Shown here one piece after another: positions 51,498 through 61,126 of a stretch of DNA of 64,000 nt (position 1 is its first letter; every line of letters starts with the position of its first letter). Under the pieces are notes generated by a model. That model did not search any database. It saw only the letters and a program-made list of their open reading frames with translations, and was not told the DNA's origin. A program made the position numbers and the translations under genes. This DNA is from Bacillota bacterium (lineage in GTDB: Bacteria; Bacillota; Clostridia; Lachnospirales; Lachnospiraceae), in assembly GCA_023409535.1 (NCBI GenBank), contig JAEYGZ010000028.1, positions 108,945 to 172,944 on the forward strand, read 5' to 3'.

Positions 51498-52952
51498 TTA
51501 AAGTCCTCTCATTTTAGCCAGTTTAACAACCTCTTCGATGCATTCTTCTCTATCCTCAGCTAAAATGAAGCCTTCGGCAATAATCTCATCCGTACGTTTT
51601 GATACCAACCTTCTATAATTATCAATATCTCCATAAATTCCTTTCAATACCTCCGGCGGAAATGGATTAACTTTACCGAACATAGGATTAATTCTTCCGT
51701 CTTTGGTTTTACTGAAGCTCTCATAACACCCAACCGGATAATCAATTGCAGGTGTGCGTATGCCTCCTATTGCATTGCCGAAGGCATCGGTACAGTTTCT
51801 GATATAGGCTCCTAACGGCTCAGCATGTTCCCGATCGACCACTTCGGTCTTAATCTTTTCCGCATGTGGTGCACTGACACCATAACGAACCCAGGCATAA
51901 AGATTTCTGAATGCTGCATTAAAAATAAACTCATATGGATAATTCAACGGCTCTCCATCAACACCATCAAAGGTAAATCTGACTAACCGTTCCTTTCCCT
52001 TCTGCTTATTATAGTATTCTATCAAATTATAATAAGAATCATGGCTTGAACCCGGAATAGGATAACTTCGGAACTTGTAATCAGGCTGGTCAAAGTCACC
52101 ATACCAATTAGTGTGGCGGTTTTCACTCTCCGTATTAATATTGATATAAGGTTCCTTGGCACCCATAACACTTCCTTTGGGGATGCCCTTAGCACGGAAA
52201 AAATCACTTTTTATAGGTTCATAAGCATTCATCGGAGCAATATCCGCACCGCATCCCGCTGCTAAATAACCATCAAAGAGCGGATGCTCCTTGCAATTTT
52301 CCGGAAGATAGGAAAAAGATTTTAGATAACGTACAAGATAGCTTCCTGATTGCGACCATCCGGTTAAGTATAAATAATTAACTCCATATTTGGCGATAGG
52401 ATTGAAATCGCTTTTCATACGCAGTAATTTTGCCAAATCAGTCAGCATGTCCCAGAAAAGTCCCGATTCATATTGAGGAAGAAACGGAAACGGTCCTGAC
52501 GCCAGCGCATCAGGTATTTGACGGTCTGGCAATGGATTATTCCAGCAGATGGATTGATAGCGTTCCTTGTCAAATTTGAGCAATGAGTCAACAACATGTC
52601 CTTTACTTGTAATACCAACATAGATATCACCGTTTCTGGTAAAATATTTCCATGAATTCACCCACATCCGGTCTATATCCATCATGGCGGTAGCATTCAA
52701 TATCTCAATAATAACATTACCGCTGAACTTTTCTATTGCTTCCGGACGCCGGATAAGAATTCTTGTGGTATAAGGAGCGTCTTTATAAATTACTTCTAAG
52801 CCCTTATCATTCTCCGAGTAAACGTTCGCTGAACCATGCATAAAATATTCATCTTCCATATAACCGCACTCACTAAAACCGCACACGTCAGACGCCGGAG
52901 CAAACGGAAATGAAGTATCGGTGGCAGGAACATATTCTAAATTTATCAACAT
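51498..52952 (-). CDS. Alpha/beta-hydrolase-domain protein (Abhydrolase_10-like)
   Basis: 484 residues; the start is Met4 of the open frame, because AAAGG touches the first ATG. The nucleophile elbow is YLTGWSQSGSYLVRYLKSFS (Ser in GWSQSG), with PIPGSSHDSYYNLIEY and PAIDYPVGCYESFSKTKDGR later. Related phrases such as IIEILNATAMMDIDRMWVNS near residue 80 fit the large Abhydrolase_10 family. No signal peptide. Last gene of the module 2 operon (LplA-, LplB-, LplC-type, nucleoside-hydrolase-like, this gene). May remove an acyl or ester group from the imported substrate; not proven. Confidence 0.78.
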   Translation of the reverse strand: MLINLEYVPATDTSFPFAPASDVCGFSECGYMEDEYFMHGSANVYSENDKGLEVIYKDAPYTTRILIRRPEAIEKFSGNVIIEILNATAMMDIDRMWVNSWKYFTRNGDIYVGITSKGHVVDSLLKFDKERYQSICWNNPLPDRQIPDALASGPFPFLPQYESGLFWDMLTDLAKLLRMKSDFNPIAKYGVNYLYLTGWSQSGSYLVRYLKSFSYLPENCKEHPLFDGYLAAGCGADIAPMNAYEPIKSDFFRAKGIPKGSVMGAKEPYININTESENRHTNWYGDFDQPDYKFRSYPIPGSSHDSYYNLIEYYNKQKGKERLVRFTFDGVDGEPLNYPYEFIFNAAFRNLYAWVRYGVSAPHAEKIKTEVVDREHAEPLGAYIRNCTDAFGNAIGGIRTPAIDYPVGCYESFSKTKDGRINPMFGKVNPFPPEVLKGIYGDIDNYRRLVSKRTDEIIAEGFILAEDREECIEEVVKLAKMRGL

Positions 52953-52976
52953 AATCTTCATCCTTTCTTAAGCAGG

Positions 52977-53903
52977 CTATTTTGATGGGAAATTTAAAGC
53001 AAGCTTTGCATAGAAATCCTCCATCGTAAATCTTGAATCTATTGTATGGTAGACACGAATCGGACGGTTATTCTGCTCATGCAGATAATGCATATCCTGT
53101 GCGAATATCGGAGCTGGTTTCCAATCATAATTCATTCGTTCCAATTCTTCTAATAAAACCGTTACTGTACCCTGGTCACCCAATCCCCAGCTTTCACCAT
53201 GCGGCCAGTTCTTATAAACGGCAAGTCTTTTATTAAATTCTGCCATTTGTGTAAATAAATAATTACCGATCTCCCCATATGGTTGAACACGGTACTGCAG
53301 CTCCGTTAAGGTAACCGCCATCTGTTTATAAACATTAATCGGAAGCTGCCATAAAGGCATGCATGATTTAAATACTACATTAGCTGCATTAATATCCTGC
53401 GCAAGATTAAATTCAGTGCCTCCTACCGGCCATTTTCCACCGCCGATCCAAATAGCAGTCATACGGCGGCAAATCTCAGGTTTTTTTAAAATAGCGGAAG
53501 CAAGATCAGTTAAGCAGCCCTGAAACACGGCAAATAACGGCTGTTCACTTTCCTTCATTGCTTCTTGAATTATAAAGTCGGCACCTTCCGAAGGATTTTG
53601 TGTTGCTTCGTCTGCAATAGGACCTCTCGCCCCACGAAATACTTTTGATTTGTACTCCGATTCTAATCCCATTAATCTAATTACTTTTATAATCTCATCA
53701 TAACTGGCATCAACAGTATTCCCTTTTCCATAAGTCTGCGGATTCAGTTCAAAATGGCCGGCTATCATCCCTTTAATCTTAAACTTGGGTGTCATTAAAT
53801 GATGAGCTAATGCAAATTGATCATCCGCTTCATTCTTACAATCCGTATGTACAATCACCCGGTATTGTTTATTCTCCGGTACTTCAAATGCGTATTGAAA
53901 CAT
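52977..53903 (-). CDS. Nucleoside-hydrolase-like protein
   Basis: 308 residues. The N-terminal motif VIVHTDCKNEADDQFALAHH corresponds to the DxDxxxDD calcium site of nucleoside hydrolases in the variant form (DxxNExDD) known from DUF1593/nucleoside-hydrolase-like proteins. Later phrases are LFAVFQGCLTDLASAILKKP, AIWIGGGKWPVGGTEFNLAQ, DINAANVVF and GDQGTVTVLLEELE. The FNLAQDINAANVVF segment matches the second conserved substrate loop of the fold. Cleavage of an N- or O-glycosidic bond in an imported sugar is plausible. It lies between an LplC-type permease and an alpha/beta-hydrolase gene. Confidence 0.8.
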   Translation of the reverse strand: MFQYAFEVPENKQYRVIVHTDCKNEADDQFALAHHLMTPKFKIKGMIAGHFELNPQTYGKGNTVDASYDEIIKVIRLMGLESEYKSKVFRGARGPIADEATQNPSEGADFIIQEAMKESEQPLFAVFQGCLTDLASAILKKPEICRRMTAIWIGGGKWPVGGTEFNLAQDINAANVVFKSCMPLWQLPINVYKQMAVTLTELQYRVQPYGEIGNYLFTQMAEFNKRLAVYKNWPHGESWGLGDQGTVTVLLEELERMNYDWKPAPIFAQDMHYLHEQNNRPIRVYHTIDSRFTMEDFYAKLALNFPSK

Positions 53904-53970
53904 TAAATTTACTCTCCTTTATAAAACCTGATCAAATAATGATATTCCGATCAACTATGCTGCGCCTAAG

Positions 53971-54897
53971 TTAACCCTTTACCGCTCCGAGCATAATTCC
54001 TTTTGAATAATATTTTTGCAGAAACGGAAATAAAATAAGTATTGGTAAAATAGCAATAAAAGCAATCGCCATTTGTATTCCTGTAGATGGAACCTTAGCT
54101 ATTTCCTGCGCCGCCTGAGCGGATAAATTACTGTTACTTGTCAGGAATTGCAGATCTGAAACCATTTTATTCAGCAAATTCTGAATTGTATAATAATCTG
54201 TCCTTTTGCTGATATAATAAAGTCCATTCGTCCAATCATTCCAGTAAGCCAAGCCGGTAAATGTACCCATCGTGACTAAAATCGGCTTTCCAAGGGGAAT
54301 AACAACTTTATGAAAAACTTGAAACTGACCGGCTCCGTCAATCTGAGCTGCTTCAAATAAAGTACTTGGTATGCTATTGGCAAAATACGTCCTTATCATA
54401 AGTACATTCATTGCATTCATCAAAAGATTAGGAGCCAGCAACCCCCATACGGTATCTTTGATGTGAAATAAATTAGTCCACATAATATAAGACGGTATTA
54501 ACCCACCATTAAAAAGCATGGTAAAGAATACGAAAAAGTTAAATACTTTCTTAAATGGTAAATTGCTAAGGGATAAGGGGTATGCAAATAAAGCGGCAGT
54601 TAATAGACCAACTGTGGTTCCCACTACCGTTACCAGCATCGTCATGCCATATGCCCGAAGTATTTTCTCTCCTGATTGCAGGATATATGCATAGGATTCT
54701 ACGCTGAATTGCTTTGGAAACAAGGAATATCCATAACTTAAGAGAACGTCTTCCGAGGTAATGGAGGACATAAACAGCAATAGAAAAGGCAAGATTACAC
54801 TGATGGTTACTAATATCATTACGGTATTAGCAATAATTTGATAGGCACTTCGTTTTTTCTCTCTCAATTTATAATCCTCCCTTCTAAAATAATGCAT
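53971..54897 (-). CDS. ABC transporter permease (LplC/YtcP type), module 2
   Basis: 308 residues, six helices. EAA loop LFEAAQIDGAGQFQVFHKVV, then IPLGKPI; ending KYYSKGIMLGAVKG. The first codon overlaps the LplB-type gene by 14 bp. Paralogue of the gene at 44347 (shared NGGLIPSYIMWTNLFHIKDT against its NGGLVPTYIMYTQYFHIKDT). Confidence 0.92.
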   Translation of the reverse strand: MHYFRREDYKLREKKRSAYQIIANTVMILVTISVILPFLLLFMSSITSEDVLLSYGYSLFPKQFSVESYAYILQSGEKILRAYGMTMLVTVVGTTVGLLTAALFAYPLSLSNLPFKKVFNFFVFFTMLFNGGLIPSYIMWTNLFHIKDTVWGLLAPNLLMNAMNVLMIRTYFANSIPSTLFEAAQIDGAGQFQVFHKVVIPLGKPILVTMGTFTGLAYWNDWTNGLYYISKRTDYYTIQNLLNKMVSDLQFLTSNSNLSAQAAQEIAKVPSTGIQMAIAFIAILPILILFPFLQKYYSKGIMLGAVKG

Positions 54898-55831
54898 TTT
54901 CTTTACTAATTCTTCGTACTACAAAATTAGATATCAGAACCAGGGCAAATCCAACGATTGATTGGTAGAAGCCCGCCGCGCTCGACATTCCGATATTGCC
55001 CAGCTCCATAAGACCCCGGTACACATAGGTATCGATTACATTGGTGGTACTATAAAGCATGCCTGAATTCCTTGGTACCTGATAGAATAATCCGAAGTCG
55101 GAATAGAAAATACGCCCGATACTCAGCAAGGTCAGTGTAATAATAGATGGTGTCAGTGACGGTAAAGTGATAAACTTGATCTGTTTCCATTTAGACGCTC
55201 CGTCTAGCTGCGCTGCTTCATAAAAGGAAGGATCAATTCCGTTAATGGATGATATGTAGATTAAGCAACCATAGCCAACGCCTTTCCAGGTATTAACAAA
55301 GATCAGTATAGCCGGCCAGTACTTCGGTTCATTATACCAGAATATATCTTTCATCCCCAGCATTGGGAGAATGGTTTTATTCACTATTCCATTCTTCATA
55401 CTGAAAAAAGCAAAGACAATATATCCTACAACTACCATTGACATTAAAAACGGAAATAGTATTGCACTTTGATATATCTTTTTTGCTCTTTTACTAACGA
55501 TATCACAAATAAAAATAGCAAAGATAATACCCAATACCGTATTAATAACAATGAAGGAAACATTATATAACAAGGTGTTTCTGGTAATGGTAAAAGCATC
55601 CTTGGTAGCAAATAAAAATGTAAAATTACGAAACCCTACCCAATCACTCGCTAAAATGCCTTTAGAAAAATCCACCTTTTTAAATGCTATTATCAAGCCA
55701 AACATAGGAAAATAATTGTTAATTAGCAGATAAAGCACTCCCGGCAGCATCATCAGATAAAGTGGTAGCCATTTTTTCATCTTTGCCTTAGTTCTGTTCC
55801 TCATTTTATTGGAACCTACTTTCTCATTCAT
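54884..55831 (-). CDS. ABC transporter permease (LplB/YteP type), module 2
   Basis: 315 residues from the ATG with AAGGAG upstream. LplB phrases: LPLYLMMLPGVLYLLINNYF, then PMFGLIIAFKKVDF; EAA loop FYEAAQLDGASKWKQIKFIT, LPSLTPS; ending ISKENALF. Paralogue of the gene at 45245. The near-identical endings (DKDSALF, SKENALF) point to a common ancestor for both modules. Confidence 0.92.
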   Translation of the reverse strand: MNEKVGSNKMRNRTKAKMKKWLPLYLMMLPGVLYLLINNYFPMFGLIIAFKKVDFSKGILASDWVGFRNFTFLFATKDAFTITRNTLLYNVSFIVINTVLGIIFAIFICDIVSKRAKKIYQSAILFPFLMSMVVVGYIVFAFFSMKNGIVNKTILPMLGMKDIFWYNEPKYWPAILIFVNTWKGVGYGCLIYISSINGIDPSFYEAAQLDGASKWKQIKFITLPSLTPSIITLTLLSIGRIFYSDFGLFYQVPRNSGMLYSTTNVIDTYVYRGLMELGNIGMSSAAGFYQSIVGFALVLISNFVVRRISKENALF

Positions 55832-55857
55832 CCTGATTACTCCTTACTCCAGTTAAT

Positions 55858-55885
55858 GTGGGTGCCTGTTGCTTAAGGCACCCAC
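55858..55885 (-). other. Hairpin between binding-protein and permease genes, module 2
   Basis: Perfect 10-bp arms GTGGGTGCCT (55858-55867) / AGGCACCCAC (55876-55885), 8-nt loop, in the gap after the binding-protein stop. On the minus strand the following bases are not a T-run. Confidence 0.6.
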
Positions 55886-55908
55886 AGTTGTTTCGTAATT
55901 CTCTCTGC

Positions 55909-57438
55909 TTACTTTTTCGTAGCAAACCATGCATCCAGCTGCTCTTGCTTCGTATCTATAACCTTCTGTAATCCGGCATCATACAACGCTTGATTAAACC
56001 GGGGCAGAATTTCATCCGGATCTACGGAGCCCGTATCTAAGGCCTTCAAGTACTGATTGTTTACATTCGTAAGCGCTGTGAGCTCATTTGCCACATCGGT
56101 GGAATCATAAATGAAGCCAAAGGCCGGAGATTTTGTTGCTGCATTATTAAATTCCTTATACTGCTCCCAGATATCCTCAGTATTACCCTTCCAAATATGG
56201 GCAATATACTGATTCGGTAATTCCCATCCGATATTTAGATTATATTTTGTATTCGAAGCATCGATACCATCTGGAAAATCAATGATTGTCTTCGCATCGT
56301 TGACAAACTTATAATGTTCTCCTTCAATACCCCAATTTAATAAATTCATAAACTCTGAGCTGGTATAAGCATAATTTAAAAACTGCATCGCCTTAGCCGG
56401 ATCTTTGGAAGTATGGGCAATACCCCAATTGAAGAAATTAACACCGCTGCTGTACGTATACTCTGCATCTTCAATAAACGCGACTATCATTTCATGACCG
56501 CAATTAATATTTGCCTGTGTCAAAAATCCGGGTTTCACCGGTGAAAGATAACTGAAGGCATTGCCGGCCTTTACAAGATTCGCTGACGATTCCGTTGATG
56601 TTGCGGCATCCGGCATGATATATCCTGCTTCATACCAATCTCTCATTAAATGAGCTCTCTTTTTATACTCTTCGGTTTCAAAATAATTTACCACCTTAGT
56701 CGGATCGCCCTCACGCATCATTAATACGCCAAAGCCATCAAATAAAGGATCCTTCGTCTCTATCTGGGTGATCATATTATAACCAACCAGTAAATCCATG
56801 GTCGGCTCACCTTGATGTATCTTTTCATACACGGCTGTCATATCCTCGTAAGTCTTTAGAGAATCAACATCAATATTATACTTATCTACGATGTCCTTTC
56901 TCATAACGACACCTGCTCTTGTCTGGGCTTCCTTTTGTGCCGGAAACCCATATAAGAAGCCGTTTATCTGGCCTCCCATAGCAACATCCTCACCTAATTG
57001 TTCAATAATGCCTTGCCCGTATTGCTGTACATAATCGTTCATATTAACTAATTGACCTGCATTAATATAACTTGCCGCATTTTGAAAAAATATGGGCAAA
57101 ATATCAAGTGCTTCTCCGCCGGACAGCATGAGTTTCGTTTTTTCTGTATAATCACCAAAGCCAAGCTGTATGATATCGACTGTCATATTCAGATCCCTTA
57201 AGGTTATTTTATTAATTTCAGCTTCTACCTTATCCATATCCTGTTGTTCATTCCCGATATATGCAAAGGTCACATGATAGGGATCTTCCTCGGTCTCCTG
57301 GGTATTACCTTGATCAGACGCCGGGGTATTGTTTGATTTGCTGCCATCCTCCACTTTTGCGGCATTATTGCCGCAGGCACCTAACATACTTACAAACATC
57401 AGTAATACGATCGTTAACGATAACAATCTTTTTTTCAT
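55909..57438 (-). CDS. Sugar-binding lipoprotein (LplA type, DUF3502-like C-terminus), module 2
   Basis: 509 residues. Signal peptide MKKRLLSLTIVLLMFVSMLG with lipobox MLGACGNN, then a Ser/Asn/Glu linker. The body has DMDKVEAEINKITLRDLNMT, FDGFGVLMMREGDPTKVVNY and AGYIMPDAATSTESSANLVK, and the C-terminus LQKVIDTKQEQLDAWFATKK. It aligns with the module 1 protein at 46272. Preceded by AAGGAGG. Ligand unknown. Confidence 0.92.
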   Translation of the reverse strand: MKKRLLSLTIVLLMFVSMLGACGNNAAKVEDGSKSNNTPASDQGNTQETEEDPYHVTFAYIGNEQQDMDKVEAEINKITLRDLNMTVDIIQLGFGDYTEKTKLMLSGGEALDILPIFFQNAASYINAGQLVNMNDYVQQYGQGIIEQLGEDVAMGGQINGFLYGFPAQKEAQTRAGVVMRKDIVDKYNIDVDSLKTYEDMTAVYEKIHQGEPTMDLLVGYNMITQIETKDPLFDGFGVLMMREGDPTKVVNYFETEEYKKRAHLMRDWYEAGYIMPDAATSTESSANLVKAGNAFSYLSPVKPGFLTQANINCGHEMIVAFIEDAEYTYSSGVNFFNWGIAHTSKDPAKAMQFLNYAYTSSEFMNLLNWGIEGEHYKFVNDAKTIIDFPDGIDASNTKYNLNIGWELPNQYIAHIWKGNTEDIWEQYKEFNNAATKSPAFGFIYDSTDVANELTALTNVNNQYLKALDTGSVDPDEILPRFNQALYDAGLQKVIDTKQEQLDAWFATKK

Positions 57439-57563
57439 AACCTTCCTCCTTAATTTTTTACCAGAATATTTCTGACAGCAATTATTATATATTGTTCTGA
57501 ATTTAGGTTCTTTAAATAAAAAGATATTCTTTTTAAAAAACTAGACATCTTATCTTACGGGGA

Positions 57564-57591
57564 TTGCTGTTTAGCTGTAAGCTGATATAAT
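57564..57591 (+). promoter_or_regulatory. Probable promoter of the module 2 histidine kinase
   Basis: TTGCTG (57564-57569), 16 bp, TATAAT (57586-57591), 33 bp before the start codon. The -35 is a moderate match. Confidence 0.5.
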
Positions 57592-57624
57592 AAGATAAAG
57601 ATTGTCAGGGGGTTTTGTGCGAAT

Positions 57625-59340
57625 ATGAAACGTCGTAATACACTCTACCGCAAATTAATTGCACAAATATTAGCGATTGCACTGCCGCTTGCATCTTTGC
57701 TTGTATGCAATTTCTTCTATTCGATCAGCCAGGTACGCGATAAAATTATAGAATCTAACCAAAGTGCTTTATCCTTTTATGCTCAGCAGCTAGATTCAAC
57801 TCTAAACAACGCCATCAAATATTTACTTACCTTAAGTATTACCAATGAGAATTTCAGCAATATCAATAACGCAAATCCCAATAACCGTTTTCTTGCCTCC
57901 TACCGGCTAATGACAGAATTAAATAATCATTTATCCTTATATAATGTTGATTACTTTTTTCTGTATTCCACAAAATTTTCAGAATTTTCTTATGTATACG
58001 ATACCGCAAAGATAAATCATCAAACCGCGAAAGAAATTAAGAACAGCTTAAGTGGCAGTTATTTTAACCAGGATTTCGCACATCAATGGAAAATGATTAA
58101 TATAGGTGGCAGCGATTACCTGATTTTTATGTATAAGGCGAGAGATTACTATTTGGGTACCTTACTTAAGTCAGATACACTTGGATCATATTTAGAGAAT
58201 TTAGAAAAAGGAGAACAGTCCTCTTTCTATATTACAGATCAAAACGGATATTCTGCTCAGTATGAAGATGCTTTAAACGATTTGAATATAATGCTTATAC
58301 CTAATAATAAGACTTATTTTATGACAGGAGTAAAGAAGCAATTTATAACAATATCACAAAGTTCTGATACTGGTTCCTATATTCTCTGGGAGATGATACC
58401 GAAACGCAACGTATTGGGATTACTTGATCTAAAGCAAATCTATTTATTTTTACTGGCAATGTTTATATTATTGCTGCTTCCTGTCACAGCATATTTAATC
58501 TTCCGCTGGGTTTTGAAGCCATTACGCTTCCTTTTGATTGGTATTCACGAATTGGGAAGCGGAAATCTAAACTTTAGGATTGCGGCTAATCAGGTATCTG
58601 CGGAATTTGATGAAGTCAATCAGGCTTTTAATTCCATGGCCTCTCAAATTACCCATCTCCAGATTCAAGTATATGAAGAAGCAATTAATAAACAGAGAGC
58701 AGAATTAAACTTTCTGCAGATGCAAATAAAGCCGCATTTTTTCCTGAATGCCTTAACTACCGTATCCAATTACGCTCACTTAGGTCAAATGGACAATCTT
58801 CATCAGTTTTTATCTTATTTTAGTATACATACCCGATATATGTTCCAGAAGGGTATCTCTACTGTAAGCGTTTGTGAAGAAATTAATCACATTGAAAATT
58901 ATTTATCCATGCAAAATTTGCAATATAATGACAATATCGTGTTCTTTTCTTCTATTGAAGATGATTTAGACAGTTTTGCCATTCCATGTTTTGCCCTGTT
59001 TACGTTTGTAGAAAATTGTGTGAAGCATGGGATGGTCCCGGATCGGCCGCTTACTATATTAATCAATGTAAAAGCGATTATGGTTAATGAAATAAAAAAG
59101 GTACAAATCACTATAGAAGACGACGGAAAAGGATTTACTGACGAATACCTTATACATTTTTCGAAACCAGGCTTTGCCGATGCAAATGATCCAAAGCATC
59201 TTGGTATCCGAAATGTATTAAAAACGATACAATTAATTTATGGTGACGAGGCTGCCGTAAACCTGTCCAACTCAGAGCTCAACGGCGGAAAAGTTACTAT
59301 TCTTATACTTCATCTTGATAACTCAACCGGCGTTATATAG
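57625..59340 (+). CDS. Sensor histidine kinase (YesM type), module 2
   Basis: 571 residues. Two membrane helices flank an extracellular domain (about 30-270); helix 2 is IYLFLLAMFILLLLPVTAYL. HAMP, then H-box LQMQIKPHFFLNALTTVSNY (His371, with Lys-Pro-His in place of the common Asn-Pro-His), N-box FVENCVKHGM and G-box IEDDGKGF. Paralogue of the kinase at 47964. The promoter-proximal site is GGGGG before a codon reading ATGAAACGTCG. Confidence 0.92.
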   Translation: MKRRNTLYRKLIAQILAIALPLASLLVCNFFYSISQVRDKIIESNQSALSFYAQQLDSTLNNAIKYLLTLSITNENFSNINNANPNNRFLASYRLMTELNNHLSLYNVDYFFLYSTKFSEFSYVYDTAKINHQTAKEIKNSLSGSYFNQDFAHQWKMINIGGSDYLIFMYKARDYYLGTLLKSDTLGSYLENLEKGEQSSFYITDQNGYSAQYEDALNDLNIMLIPNNKTYFMTGVKKQFITISQSSDTGSYILWEMIPKRNVLGLLDLKQIYLFLLAMFILLLLPVTAYLIFRWVLKPLRFLLIGIHELGSGNLNFRIAANQVSAEFDEVNQAFNSMASQITHLQIQVYEEAINKQRAELNFLQMQIKPHFFLNALTTVSNYAHLGQMDNLHQFLSYFSIHTRYMFQKGISTVSVCEEINHIENYLSMQNLQYNDNIVFFSSIEDDLDSFAIPCFALFTFVENCVKHGMVPDRPLTILINVKAIMVNEIKKVQITIEDDGKGFTDEYLIHFSKPGFADANDPKHLGIRNVLKTIQLIYGDEAAVNLSNSELNGGKVTILILHLDNSTGVI

Positions 59341-59389
59341 GAGGGGCTGACGCCCAAATCCGCGGGCATTGGCAGCATGGAGGTTTCAT

Positions 59390-61027
59390 ATGAATATTAT
59401 TCTCATTGATGATGATCATAGTATGGTAGAAATGCTCAAGAGCACTTTACATTGGAATGCGTTGGATATCGATGAGATATTAACCGCTTATAATATCCAA
59501 CAAGCGAAATCTTTGTTTCTGGAAAATATGATTGATATTATGCTGTGCGACATAGAAATGCCAAATGGATCCGGAATTGAATTATTAGAATGGCTCCGAA
59601 ACAGAGAGAATAAAGTACAAACTATTTTTCTTACAAACCATGCCGAATTTCATTTTGCCCAGCAAGCCTTACAGTTAGAATGCATTGATTTTGTAACAAA
59701 AATATCTTCAATCGAGGTGATAGAAGCTGCTCTTCGCAGAGCTGTGAACATTGCAAAAACCATTCAGATTACAAATCGGTATTTAAACTATGGGCATCAT
59801 TGGGAAGAAAACAGAGGACTTTTTTGTCATAAATTCTGGCATGACTTGTGCAGCGGTAAAATACTCCCTGAACAAACAAAAATCCATTCACTGGCAGATA
59901 AATATAATATAGAGCTTGATATCGAGATGCAGTCCATTCTTATATATATAACAGCCTCCCGATATCAGGAGGCCCTGCTGGATTGGGCTGAATCAGAAAA
60001 AGACTTTTGTATTGCCAACATTGCCTCTGAAATGTTGTTTAATTCTCCCAACAGTCCTTATCTTGTAAATCTGGAGAAAGAGAATAAAATAGCATTGGCT
60101 GCAATCTGCCATCCGATGGTAACCTCAATTGACATAGAGGAACTCAAAAACAAGTGCAAAGAATTAGTCCGATTGTTTAAAAAATTACTGAATTGTTCTA
60201 TCTATTTCTATATTTCAGAGCCATGTCATTGCGAACAGTTTTCAAATACTATAAAAAGACTGGATGAGTTGGATAATAATAATGTTATTTCGGATCAGAC
60301 CATTACACTTGAAGCGGAACCATCCTTTCAAGCAAGCTTTCCGGAAGATTCTGCCGATATACACTTTGAAGAAATCTATCCTTTACTAATCACCGGTCAA
60401 ACGCTTCCCCTGATTTCAAAGGTTAAGGAATTCTTTTTAATTGCGCAAAATAAAAAGCTGGGTTCTCAATTTTTATATAGTTTTTCACAGCATTATAATC
60501 AACTTCTATATACGTCTATCAAAGAAAAAGACCTCGAATTAAACCAGGTACTGGGAGACGAAAGAGATTTGATGTTGTACAACCATTCAACAAAATCGGT
60601 ATATGATTTATTTAAATGGATTACGGTATCTGCAACACGTTTTTCTTATGAATTGAAAAATGTAAAACAACCCTTATCCATCATAGTGGATGTAAAAAAA
60701 TATATCGATAAAAATTATCACAATCGTATCACGAAATCTGAACTGGCCAATTTTGTATTTCTAAGTCCTGATTATTTAGCAAAGAGCTTTAAAAAAGAAA
60801 CCGGTATATCGTTATCAGATTATATCACCCAGGTACGAATTGAAAAATCAAAACACTTATTGAACGACCTCTCAATATCATTAACCGATGTAGCGTCATT
60901 GGTAGGATTCGACTATTATTCCTATTATTCCACTGTATTTAAAAAACAGGAAGGTATTACGCCCAAGGAATATCGGGCTGGCATCCTAAACAATACGGCG
61001 AAATACAATACCGTAGAAGCAGAATAA
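59390..61027 (+). CDS. Response regulator with AraC-type output, module 2
   Basis: 545 residues from the ATG with TGGAGG upstream. Receiver: D7-D8-D9, phospho-acceptor Asp54 (DIMLCDIEMPNGSG). The conserved Lys-Pro after beta5 is Lys104-Ile105 here (ECIDFVTKISSIEVI), so the usual cis-proline is missing. A long middle region follows, then the AraC domain NYHNRITKSELANFVFLSPD, YLAKSFKKETGISLSDYI and LTDVASLVGFDYYSYYSTVFKKQEGITPKEYRAG. Cognate of the kinase directly upstream; should control the divergent module 2 transporter. Confidence 0.92.
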   Translation: MNIILIDDDHSMVEMLKSTLHWNALDIDEILTAYNIQQAKSLFLENMIDIMLCDIEMPNGSGIELLEWLRNRENKVQTIFLTNHAEFHFAQQALQLECIDFVTKISSIEVIEAALRRAVNIAKTIQITNRYLNYGHHWEENRGLFCHKFWHDLCSGKILPEQTKIHSLADKYNIELDIEMQSILIYITASRYQEALLDWAESEKDFCIANIASEMLFNSPNSPYLVNLEKENKIALAAICHPMVTSIDIEELKNKCKELVRLFKKLLNCSIYFYISEPCHCEQFSNTIKRLDELDNNNVISDQTITLEAEPSFQASFPEDSADIHFEEIYPLLITGQTLPLISKVKEFFLIAQNKKLGSQFLYSFSQHYNQLLYTSIKEKDLELNQVLGDERDLMLYNHSTKSVYDLFKWITVSATRFSYELKNVKQPLSIIVDVKKYIDKNYHNRITKSELANFVFLSPDYLAKSFKKETGISLSDYITQVRIEKSKHLLNDLSISLTDVASLVGFDYYSYYSTVFKKQEGITPKEYRAGILNNTAKYNTVEAE

Positions 61028-61126
61028 TAGCTAAAATCCTGATAACGCTATTGAAATACGCCTGAAAAAAGAAGTTCCTCCGGATTTCAAAACAGCATAT
61101 TGTTCCCTTATAAGCAATTTCTCCCG

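Noticed and set aside
58860..58880. CcpA-like cre sequence (TGTAAGCGTTTGTG)
   Set aside because: Lies deep inside the module 2 kinase gene and departs from the consensus at its 3' end.
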